Assembly: GCA_031551135.1 (NCBI GenBank)
Contig: JAVBOA010000009.1
Span: forward strand, 1 to 64,000
From: JAITVM01 sp031551135
Lineage (GTDB): Bacteria > Bacillota > Clostridia > Lachnospirales > JAITVM01
Length of the DNA: 64,000 nucleotides
Direction: 5' to 3'
The notes below the pieces were generated by a model that did no database searches, was not told the DNA's origin, and worked only from the letters and a program-made list of their open reading frames with translations. Of this stretch, positions 1-6,413 are shown in pieces (position 1 is the first letter of the stretch; every line of letters begins with the position of its first letter). The position numbers and the translations under genes were made by a program.

Positions 1-876
1 ATATCCAAACTCGTTGCTGCTGTAGACTCTTTTTCGATTGTAATATGTAAAAATCCAGCGAAAAACTATTGACTTTACAAGACTCATGGACATTTGTTCA
101 GTTTTAATTTTATAAAGTTTTTCTTTTTTTAATGTGGCAAAGAAGCTTTCCATACGGGCGTTATCATAGCATCTGCCTGTTCCCGACATGCTCTGGATTG
201 CGCCGTATTGTTTAAGTTTTTTTCTAAAATCATGGCTCGTAAACTGTGAACCTCTGTCAGAATGCAGAATCACAGCACTCGGTTTATGCCTTTTACAGGC
301 TTCTTCGAACGCATCGATACAAAGTTCTTTTCTCATATTGTCATCCATAGAAAGCCCTACAATCTGTCCGTCAAAGCAATCCAAAACAGGTGTAATATAT
401 AGCTTTCCATCGGCTGTAATAATCTCTGTTATATCTGTCAGCCATTTCGTATTTGGCATATCTGCTGTAAAGTCTTGTTTTAAAAGGTTTTCACTTTTTT
501 CCGCTTTGCGATCCTCTTTTGTCAAAGAGTTCGGTTTGCGGAGTTTTTCGTTCAATAAACCATTTTCTTTCATTACCCGATATACTGTTGAGTAACAAGC
601 CGTATAGCCAAAATCAGGCTGGCATAGTCGCAAATGTACGCGGTTTACTCCGTAATTGCCTCTATTCTCCGGACTTTCATCAAGAACTCTCTTTATATCT
701 GCCAGAAGAAGAGCGTATTTATAAGGCTTCTCGAGTGTTTTCAAATACCAATAATATCCTTGCTTGGTTACGCATAAAACTCGGCATTTTTCAATTATTG
801 TGTAATTCAATAACTTTTTACGGATAAACTCGTAAATCAGCCTTCTCGCTACTTTTTCCAGCTCTGCACGAAAAAA
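1..876 (-). CDS. IS3-family transposase OrfB (DDE integrase domain), partial
   Basis: The minus-strand reading frame is open to the window edge. It encodes the rve-type catalytic domain: first Asp in WLTDITEI, second Asp in ILHSDRGSQF, and Glu in NARMESFFATLKKE, so the DDE triad is intact. The frame is -1 relative to orfA and has no good start of its own. In the overlap, orfA reads T TTT TTC (plus-strand 870-876), a classical -1 slippery heptamer, followed by AAAAAG and the orfA stop. OrfAB is therefore probably made by programmed frameshifting. The C-terminal end lies outside the window. Confidence 0.85.
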
Positions 877-1151
877 CTCATTGCTTCCTTCAATATTTCA
901 TTCGCACGCTTAAGTTCCTTGTTTTCTTTCATAATCTTTGCTTTTTCATATTCATCTTGAGATACATATTTATTTCCGCTTCCAACAAACGGTCTCTCCG
1001 GTCTTATTTCCTTATTTTTTAGCCAATTTCGCAATGTGTTCTCTGGTATTCCTAAATTTCGCGCTGCCTTGCTCGTACCTATTTCCAATGCTAATTTTAC
1101 TGATTCTTCCTTAAAATTGTTCTCGTATTTTGTTCTGCTTGCCATTTCCAT
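849..1151 (-). CDS. IS3-family transposase OrfA (helix-turn-helix)
   Basis: A 100-aa protein with an N-terminal HTH of the HTH_Tnp_1 type (KLALEIGTSKAARNLGIPEN, about residues 19-38, then WLKNK) and a C-terminal leucine-zipper-like segment (ENKELKRANEILKEA). This is the normal IS3 OrfA layout, which binds the IS ends and multimerises. A GGGG ribosome site precedes two in-frame ATGs at codons 1 and 3; either may start. It overlaps orfB, with which it forms the frameshift product. Confidence 0.85.
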   Translation of the reverse strand: MEMASRTKYENNFKEESVKLALEIGTSKAARNLGIPENTLRNWLKNKEIRPERPFVGSGNKYVSQDEYEKAKIMKENKELKRANEILKEAMSFFVQSWKK

Positions 1152-1268
1152 CGACCCCTTTTTTATATTTTATCATATTCCACCAATTTTAGGAGTCAAT
1201 TAAAATTATAGCAGTCCACTTTACTGATTGTTCAAATTTAGAAAAATAATCATGTAGTTTTGGCGTGG

Positions 1269-1478
1269 TTATTTTGTAACTAGGTGATAAGGGTGCCTCC
1301 GCTGGAGTTTGTCAATTTGTCTTATTTCAAATTTTATAGATTGAAGTAAATTTTCCAATTCAAAAAGTTTAATCTGAATATCATTTGCTTCACATATCAC
1401 TAAGTTTTTATCCGACCTAAGTATATAGCTATAATCGTACACATTAAAAAAATTCTTTTGCAGTTTGATAATATTCAT
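1269..1478 (-). CDS. Small hypothetical protein, last gene of the hsdMS operon
   Basis: A 69-aa protein of no recognised family. Its ATG at 1478 overlaps a TAA of the upstream frame in the form TAATG, the same coupling seen between hsdS and the gene after it. This supports it as a real co-translated gene. It has a helical, leucine-rich middle (KLFELENLLQSIKFEIRQID), possibly a short coiled coil. The IS element follows about 50 bases downstream. Function is unknown. Confidence 0.5.
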   Translation of the reverse strand: MNIIKLQKNFFNVYDYSYILRSDKNLVICEANDIQIKLFELENLLQSIKFEIRQIDKLQRRHPYHLVTK

Positions 1479-1812
1479 TACCTCTTCCAGTCTGCAACAT
1501 CTTTCGCCATATCAAAATGAGTAAGTTTGTCGCGGGTATTTTTACGTAATTTAGACCACTATATATTGACTGTAACGAATTATATATTTGGCTGATAATT
1601 AAATTTTTTGTGTTTATGTAAAGTGCCAGCGAAACAAAACCTGTCACAGCGGCACTAGTCATTAACCCAATGCAGATGTTTTGATGTGTGGAAATCCAAT
1701 GATTTGTGAGATTATTATCTAATCCGAACAAGTGCGCAGAATATAATGACACCCCAAGCATAATAATTGATATTGAAAATGAAATGAACATCGTTAACTT
1801 GTGTGTTTTCAT
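1444..1812 (-). CDS. Two-TM membrane protein in hsdMS operon, apparent 3' frameshift
   Basis: As written, the frame gives 122 aa with two membrane segments (about residues 8-27 and 45-66). Its ATG overlaps the hsdS stop as TAATG. From the AAAAA run (plus-strand ttttt 1539-1543) onward the frame looks wrong. One extra A would continue as KNTRDKLTHFDMAKDVADWK and stop at 1478, exactly overlapping the next gene's ATG as TAATG. The intact gene was therefore probably 1478-1812, and the last 30 or so residues of the present frame are spurious. The cause may be a real single-base deletion or a homopolymer sequencing error. Function is unknown; small membrane partners of type I systems are not standard. 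Confidence 0.5.
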   Translation of the reverse strand: MKTHKLTMFISFSISIIMLGVSLYSAHLFGLDNNLTNHWISTHQNICIGLMTSAAVTGFVSLALYINTKNLIISQIYNSLQSIYSGLNYVKIPATNLLILIWRKMLQTGRGNEYYQTAKEFF

Positions 1813-2993
1813 TAGTTGTCCTCATCTCTTATTTTTATTTCACCGACCATTAATTTGGGCAATAATTTTTCACGTAGTGCCATTGTAGAATTGATTTGAG
1901 TTGTATTATTTTCAATCTTCTTAAACAGTGGTGTTATGAACTTATTAAATTGTTTCAAACATTCTTCACTAGGTATAGTTATCTCCATTGACCGTAAATT
2001 ACCTAATGCTACATATTGCTGTGTAGAGCCTTCCATATTTTCATTAATATATTCAACACCTTTTTTGCTTCTCAAATATAGGTAAATATAATAGCAGAAG
2101 AGTTCTTTTTCGGAAGTTTTGTAAAGAGCAACATTTTTTATGGCAAATTTTATATTGCTTTCTGTAACCAGATGTAATCTTCCTATTGTTCCAATCATAG
2201 ACAGCAAAATATCGTATTTGTCTACTTTACTACGTTTGTTTATAGCAATATAATCATCATATGAAATTTTGTTAGCTGACGAAAAATCAATTTGGTTTTC
2301 ACTTAGATGTTTTGATGTTATGAGATAGTAACCGTTATCAGCAGGTTTTGGTGAATCATGTGTGCCATCTCTTACATCGATAATCTTTTGTATAGGCATA
2401 CTTTCCCAATCATCATTTGTCTCCTCAATAAACCACTGCCTAAAGTACGTTTCTGCCAATGCTTCAAGGGTTTTGTTTTGGCGGCGGAGCAGGTCTATTT
2501 TGTCGTCAAGACTTGAAAGAATTTCAGCGATGGATTTTTGTTCATCTATACTTGGAATAACAACCATGATATTGTCAAAAGTTTCTCTTATTATTGTATC
2601 AAATACACCACCATTTGCTTGTTGTTGTAAATTGTTAACACAATAGCGTAATAAATAATAAATAAAATCGTTATTTGTTAAAGCTTTGGAGTCAATACCA
2701 TAACACGATTGGTTAAAAGCCATATCTGTACCTAATTGTGCTATAGCGCCGACTGTACCTCGTGCAGATATGATGATTTGCCCTTTTTTTAAAATCTTAG
2801 TTGAACTGTTTTCTAGACCTTTTTGAGTGATCATTTTTTCGGTACAATAAACATATCTGCTATCATTATTAAAGTCAACAACAGATAACCACGGGATGTC
2901 TCCATTCCAGAATTCGAAATTTGACGTTTTTGGTGTTCCTCCACCTATTATGCTAATAATATCCGATAGAGCGTATTCTCTCCATTCACTCAC
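1812..2993 (-). CDS. hsdS: Type I restriction-modification specificity subunit HsdS
   Basis: A 393-aa protein with the two-repeat HsdS plan: first target-recognition domain (about 1-150), central conserved helix ending IDEQKSIAEILSSLDDKIDL (about 150-185), second recognition domain (about 200-345) and a C-terminal helix ending EKLLPKLMVGEIKI. HsdS sets the bipartite DNA target of the M2S methylase. The start is GTG at 2993, overlapping the hsdM stop as GTGA, so translation is coupled. Two differing recognition domains imply an asymmetric bipartite site, which cannot be predicted here. Confidence 0.92.
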   Translation of the reverse strand: MSEWREYALSDIISIIGGGTPKTSNFEFWNGDIPWLSVVDFNNDSRYVYCTEKMITQKGLENSSTKILKKGQIIISARGTVGAIAQLGTDMAFNQSCYGIDSKALTNNDFIYYLLRYCVNNLQQQANGGVFDTIIRETFDNIMVVIPSIDEQKSIAEILSSLDDKIDLLRRQNKTLEALAETYFRQWFIEETNDDWESMPIQKIIDVRDGTHDSPKPADNGYYLITSKHLSENQIDFSSANKISYDDYIAINKRSKVDKYDILLSMIGTIGRLHLVTESNIKFAIKNVALYKTSEKELFCYYIYLYLRSKKGVEYINENMEGSTQQYVALGNLRSMEITIPSEECLKQFNKFITPLFKKIENNTTQINSTMALREKLLPKLMVGEIKIRDEDN

Positions 2994-4576
2994 ATCTCCA
3001 CCCCAATTTTCCTCAAATTTTCCTTAATTCTCTCATCAAGCATAGCCGATTCCGCCATCTGATCCGAAAGCTCCTTAGTCAGTGTAGCCACTCGTTCTTC
3101 AAAATTAAAATCGTCTTCATCATCAGGTAAGCCAATATAACGACCAGGTGTAAGCACATAATCCAAAGCACGAACGCCACCGTCGCCATCTAAACTAGCC
3201 GACTTACAAAAACCAGCCACATCTTCATATAATCCGTTTTCAGCTTTCCAGTTGTGGTATGTAGAAGCGATTTTTTCTATATCTTCGCTTACAAGCTCAC
3301 GATTACGGCGGTTCACAAGGATTCCCATATTTCTTGCATCCATAAACAAAATTTCATCTCTATGGTTGCGATTGCCACCCGCTTTTTCTCTTGACAAAAA
3401 CCAAAGGCAAGCAGGAATTTGTGTATTTAAAAATAACTTTGTCGGCAGATTGACAATACAGTCCACAAGCCCTGAGTCGATTAAGTTTTTGCGGATAACA
3501 TCATCACCGTTTGTTTTGCTCGATAATGAGCCTTTGGCGAGAACAAAGCCTGCTGTACCTTTTGGGGAAAGATGATACAAAAAGTGCTGTATCCAAGCAT
3601 AATTTGCGTTTCCTGTTGGTATTCCATATTGCCAGCGACCATCTTTTCGTAATAAATCACCGCTCCAGTCTTTATCGTTAAAAGGAGGGTTAGCAATAAC
3701 AAAATCCGCTTTTAAATCTGGATGCGCATCATTTATAAATGAGCCTTCGTTGTTCCACTTAATATTTGAGCTATCAATTCCACGAATAGCCAAATTCATC
3801 TTGCACAATCTCCATGTGGTCTGATTGCTTTCTTGTCCATATATAGAAACAACCTTGTCGAAAAGATTGTCTATCTCTTTTGCATTACCTTTGTAATGAT
3901 CTGCATGAGCTTTTATGAATTTTTCGCTTTGAACAAACATACCACCACTACCGCAGCAAGGGTCAAATACTCGACCTTCATAAGGCTCAAGCATTTCAAC
4001 AAGCAATCGTACAACGAAGGATGGAGTATAGAATTGACCGCCCTTTTTACCCTCTGCTAATGCAAATTGACCAAGGAAATATTCGTAAACTTGACCCAAA
4101 ACGTCCTTTGAACGTGCCTTTGCATCACCTAAAGCTATTGTGCCGATCATATCGATTAAAGCACCAAGACTTTGTTTGTCCAGTTTTTCTTTAGCATATT
4201 CTTTAGGAAGAACACCTTTAAGTGACGGGTTGTCTTTCTCAATCAAATCCATAGCATCATCTACATCTTTTCCAATTGTAGGAAGTTTACCTCTGCCTTG
4301 CAGGTAATCCCAACGAGCTTGAGGCGGAACATAAAATATATTCTCTGCTCGATATTCGTTTATATCTTCAGGGTCTGCACCCTCGTATTCTGCTTCGCCC
4401 TCTTTGAGTTTGTTATATAGTTCATTAAAGCTGTCAGAAATATATTTTAGAAATATTAGCCCTAGTACAATATGCTTGTATTCTGCGGCATCCATATTTT
4501 TACGCAATTTATTGGCTGTACCCCAAAGAATTTGCTCAATTGGTTCTGGTGTTGCTTCTTTTTTTGCTTTAGCCAT
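2990..4576 (-). CDS. hsdM: Type I restriction-modification DNA methylase subunit HsdM
   Basis: A 528-aa N6-adenine methyltransferase. It has an HsdM N-terminal helical domain (about 10-140), AdoMet motif I VFDPCCGSGGMF (203-214) and catalytic motif IV NPPF (296-299). With HsdS it forms the modification enzyme and would complete a restriction complex with HsdR. An AGGAGG site lies just before the ATG, and a promoter matching consensus is at 4630-4658. No hsdR is present upstream or downstream within the window; it could lie beyond the IS element to the left, or the system may be modification-only. Confidence 0.95.
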   Translation of the reverse strand: MAKAKKEATPEPIEQILWGTANKLRKNMDAAEYKHIVLGLIFLKYISDSFNELYNKLKEGEAEYEGADPEDINEYRAENIFYVPPQARWDYLQGRGKLPTIGKDVDDAMDLIEKDNPSLKGVLPKEYAKEKLDKQSLGALIDMIGTIALGDAKARSKDVLGQVYEYFLGQFALAEGKKGGQFYTPSFVVRLLVEMLEPYEGRVFDPCCGSGGMFVQSEKFIKAHADHYKGNAKEIDNLFDKVVSIYGQESNQTTWRLCKMNLAIRGIDSSNIKWNNEGSFINDAHPDLKADFVIANPPFNDKDWSGDLLRKDGRWQYGIPTGNANYAWIQHFLYHLSPKGTAGFVLAKGSLSSKTNGDDVIRKNLIDSGLVDCIVNLPTKLFLNTQIPACLWFLSREKAGGNRNHRDEILFMDARNMGILVNRRNRELVSEDIEKIASTYHNWKAENGLYEDVAGFCKSASLDGDGGVRALDYVLTPGRYIGLPDDEDDFNFEERVATLTKELSDQMAESAMLDERIKENLRKIGVEM

Positions 4577-4629
4577 TGATAGCCTCCTGGTTTATAATCC
4601 GTTACGAGTAGACAAAATTACCCAAAATT

Positions 4630-4658
4630 ATTATATATGTTTTAAGTAGTGTTTACAA
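4630..4658 (-). promoter_or_regulatory. Predicted sigma-A promoter of hsdM operon
   Basis: On the minus strand, TTGTAA (4658-4653) is followed after 17 bases by TATAAT (4635-4630), about 55 bases before the hsdM ATG. It lies directly downstream of the 39-bp repeat array. Confidence 0.6.
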
Positions 4659-4694
4659 CGAAAATATTTAAATCCAAATATTTTGCTAGGAGAA

Positions 4695-4862
4695 GTTTTT
4701 TCTCATTTCAGAAAAAAGTTCAATATTTTGAAAGTTTTTTCTCATTTCAGAAAAAAGTTCAATATTTTAAAAGTTTTTTCTCTCTACAGAAAAAAGTTCA
4801 ATAATTTGAAAGTTTTTTCTCTCTACAGAAAAAAGTTCTATAATTTAAAAGTTTTTTCTGAA
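4695..4862. repeat. 39-bp tandem repeat array with hairpin in each unit
   Basis: Four full units and a partial fifth begin at 4695, 4734, 4773, 4812 and 4851, exactly 39 bases apart. Each contains ttttttct and agaaaaaa arms around a 4-6 base loop, then an AT-rich linker. Units 1-2 and units 3-4 differ in the loop (catttc versus ctctac), so the array grew by stepwise duplication. It occupies the gap between a small gene and the hsdM promoter. There are no unique spacers, so it is not CRISPR. Because 39 is divisible by 3 a 13-residue repeat peptide can be read, but there is no convincing start. Confidence 0.85.
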
Positions 4863-4916
4863 ATTCATATTTTTCTGCAATCAATTTATTTTCATTGGCG
4901 ACTTTTCAAATCAAAC

Positions 4917-5216
4917 TCAATCCCATTTAACCTTTAAATATTTATAAAATTCGTACACAATATATGTCGACATATCGTCCTTGTTTTTTAAACCGCTGTC
5001 TATAAAATGCCTGTAAAGCTTCGTGTCAGGGCTAAGAATACTATTTCTTAACCATAAACCCAATGTAAAATAGTAAACACATAAGTCGTCTTGAGGAGTA
5101 TTTATAAGTGATTGCAAATGACTTTCTCTAATGATTAACTTTAAGAATTCGAAAGTTGTTTTTAAATCTTTTTTCATTTCATCGTCGCTGATTATTTTAT
5201 CAATATTTTTATCCAT
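4917..5216 (-). CDS. DUF6794-like small protein
   Basis: About 99 aa. The middle and C-terminal part (YYFTLGLWLRNSIL, then DDMSTYIVYEFYKYL) resembles DUF6794 proteins, which share a G-x-W-I-R-N segment and a P/D-D-M-S helix; this is recalled from family knowledge and the biochemical role is unknown. The ATG at 5216 is chosen because GGAGA stands five bases before it. It is transcribed divergently from the XRE regulator at 5315, from a promoter with TATAAT at 5252-5247 overlapped by a palindrome also found at the regulator's own start. Confidence 0.6.
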   Translation of the reverse strand: MDKNIDKIISDDEMKKDLKTTFEFLKLIIRESHLQSLINTPQDDLCVYYFTLGLWLRNSILSPDTKLYRHFIDSGLKNKDDMSTYIVYEFYKYLKVKWD

Positions 5217-5228
5217 ATATATCTCCAA

Positions 5229-5298
5229 TGCTCTAATAATGGAGCAATTATAACATGTTCAAATTATATAATCAATAAAAATGCTCCGTTTTGGGAGC
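5229..5298. promoter_or_regulatory. Divergent promoters with two matching operators
   Basis: Operator 1, tgctctaataatggagca (5229-5246), and operator 2, tgctccgttttgggagc (5282-5298), share TGCTC...GGAGC arms. Between them lie a minus-strand promoter (TTGATT 5275-5270, 17-base gap, TATAAT 5252-5247) and a plus-strand -10 TATAAT (5267-5272). Each operator sits close to the expected transcription start of one promoter. The obvious candidate ligand is the XRE protein encoded at 5315. Confidence 0.55.
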
Positions 5299-5314
5299 TT
5301 AATTTGGTGATTAT

Positions 5315-5548
5315 ATGAAGCAAGTTATAAAACAAGATAAAACTATCGGCGATAACATTAAAAAAGCAAGAAACTCTAAAAAACTTACCCAAGAACAATT
5401 AGCAGCTCAATTACAAGTTTTAAACTGTGATATGTCAAGGGGCACTCTAGCCAAAATAGAGGCAGGCATCAGACATATATCCATTCAGGAATTAAATGTT
5501 ATTAAAATGGCTCTAAATATGGAGTATAAAGATTTTTTTGAAGATTAA
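5315..5548 (+). CDS. XRE-family transcriptional regulator
   Basis: A 77-aa protein consisting almost entirely of a Cro/CI-type HTH (IKKARNSKKLTQEQLAAQLQ, then MSRGTLAKIEAGIRHISIQE). No effector domain is present. Operator 2 overlaps its probable transcription start and operator 1 the divergent gene's, so it probably represses itself and the DUF6794-like gene. Downstream, the short frame at 5550-5640 reads like a degenerate protein tail (IRQNPYIRRIYLSGIPADAK) but has no start and was not called. Confidence 0.85.
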   Translation: MKQVIKQDKTIGDNIKKARNSKKLTQEQLAAQLQVLNCDMSRGTLAKIEAGIRHISIQELNVIKMALNMEYKDFFED

Positions 5549-5709
5549 ACGTATCCGTCAAAACCCATACATCAGAAGGATTTATTTATCAGGGATTCCG
5601 GCAGACGCTAAGCAATTTGCCGACATTAATTAAAGGAATTAGGATTTTACAGCTATAATGGAAGCGATTTATAATTAAATTTAGAATTTAAAATATCACG
5701 AATAAATAA

Positions 5710-5755
5710 GGCGATGGCTCGTATTGCTTCGAATATACGAACCGTCGTCTTTTTT
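5710..5755 (+). terminator. Rho-independent terminator after XRE gene
   Basis: A 15-base-pair stem (5710-5724 with 5735-5749, one mismatch and two G-T pairs) is followed by TTTTTT. It terminates rightward transcription from the XRE gene and insulates the next operon. The rest of the 5549-5879 gap holds only a possible degenerate peptide remnant and the promoter of the following HTH gene. Confidence 0.8.
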
Positions 5756-5819
5756 GTATTTCTCGACAACCATGCTGTTATTAAATATAATATCTATCCC
5801 GTATCACATTTTTAATAGT

Positions 5820-5841
5820 TGCAAATTGTCAAACATTTGCA
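5820..5841 (+). promoter_or_regulatory. Palindromic operator overlapping promoter of the HTH/methyltransferase-Mrr operon
   Basis: TGCAAAT (5820-5826), an 8-base spacer, and ATTTGCA (5835-5841) form a perfect inverted repeat. It overlaps a likely promoter: TTGCAA, 17 bases, then TATAGA, with an alternative TTGTCA inside the palindrome. The layout resembles the C-boxes that controller proteins bind in type II restriction operons, and the next gene encodes an HTH protein. Confidence 0.5.
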
Positions 5842-5879
5842 TATAGATTTATGTTTTAATATCAATAGGCGGTGGTTTT

Positions 5880-6413
5880 ATGCAAGCTATGAAAAATTTT
5901 CAAGATAATATTGGATACTTAATGGAAAGTTTCAATATGACAAAGTATCGTGAAATATCAGCACTTATAGGAGTTAAGGAAAATACTATCAAGTCATTTT
6001 TATCAGAAAACAGATATATTTCAATAAGAATGCTTGATTTGGTGGCTGATAATTTGCATCTTCCTTCATATTTTCTTATAAAAAAGAACACATATGAAAA
6101 TTTTAAAGAAGAGTATGAAATGAAGTATGGGTTAGGCTATTCTAACGATTCCAGTTATGTACTTGCTGTGAATTTGAAAAGGATTTTCATTGATAGAGGC
6201 AAAACAACATGGAAGGATCGTGAGGCTTTGTTTTTTGGATTTTTTGGTGAATCAGCACTTATGTCATATACACGAGATAAAAATAGAAGAGTGCCTTCAC
6301 TCGGTAGAATTTCTCTAATGGCAGAATGCTTAGGAATACAAGTCGAATTTCTGATTAAGGAGGATATATTTAATGAAAAAGACTGTACCAATAGAATTAA
6401 AAACCAGAATTGA
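5880..6413 (+). CDS. HTH protein, candidate controller of the methyltransferase-Mrr operon
   Basis: A 177-aa protein. The N-terminal 70 residues look like an XRE-type HTH (REISALIGVKENTIKSFLSE, then ISIRMLDLVADNLHLP). The C-terminal half (LKRIFIDRGKTTWKDREALF, then RRVPSLGRISLMAECLGIQV) resembles a second HTH of the same kind, so it may be a two-headed binder. A GGCGGTGG ribosome site precedes the ATG. It overlaps the methyltransferase-Mrr gene by 41 bases, indicating coupling, and has a palindrome in its own promoter. By analogy with C-proteins it may time methylase and nuclease expression; that role is inferred. Confidence 0.65.
   Translation: MQAMKNFQDNIGYLMESFNMTKYREISALIGVKENTIKSFLSENRYISIRMLDLVADNLHLPSYFLIKKNTYENFKEEYEMKYGLGYSNDSSYVLAVNLKRIFIDRGKTTWKDREALFFGFFGESALMSYTRDKNRRVPSLGRISLMAECLGIQVEFLIKEDIFNEKDCTNRIKNQN

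Larger units (their letters stand above)
1..1218 (-). mobile_element. IS3-family insertion sequence, cut by left window edge
   Basis: Two minus-strand transposase frames, orfA and orfB, lie in the usual IS3/IS150 order. The upstream boundary is placed near 1218, where the minus strand begins TGGACTGCTATAATTTTAAT, which looks like an IS3-group terminal inverted repeat; the other end is outside the window. The element stands just beyond the last gene of the hsdMS operon, which is transcribed toward it. The right boundary is inferred because the mate repeat cannot be seen. Confidence 0.8.

Noticed and set aside
4695..4862. CRISPR array
   Set aside because: Units are directly adjacent with no unique spacers and no cas genes nearby.
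4683..4937. Plus-strand frame coding a 13-residue repeat protein through the hairpin array
   Set aside because: TTG start, no real coding character apart from the 39-base period being a multiple of three; better explained by the DNA repeat.
5550..5640. Gene remnant after the XRE regulator
   Set aside because: About 28 codons with plausible composition but no start, ribosome site or recognised family.
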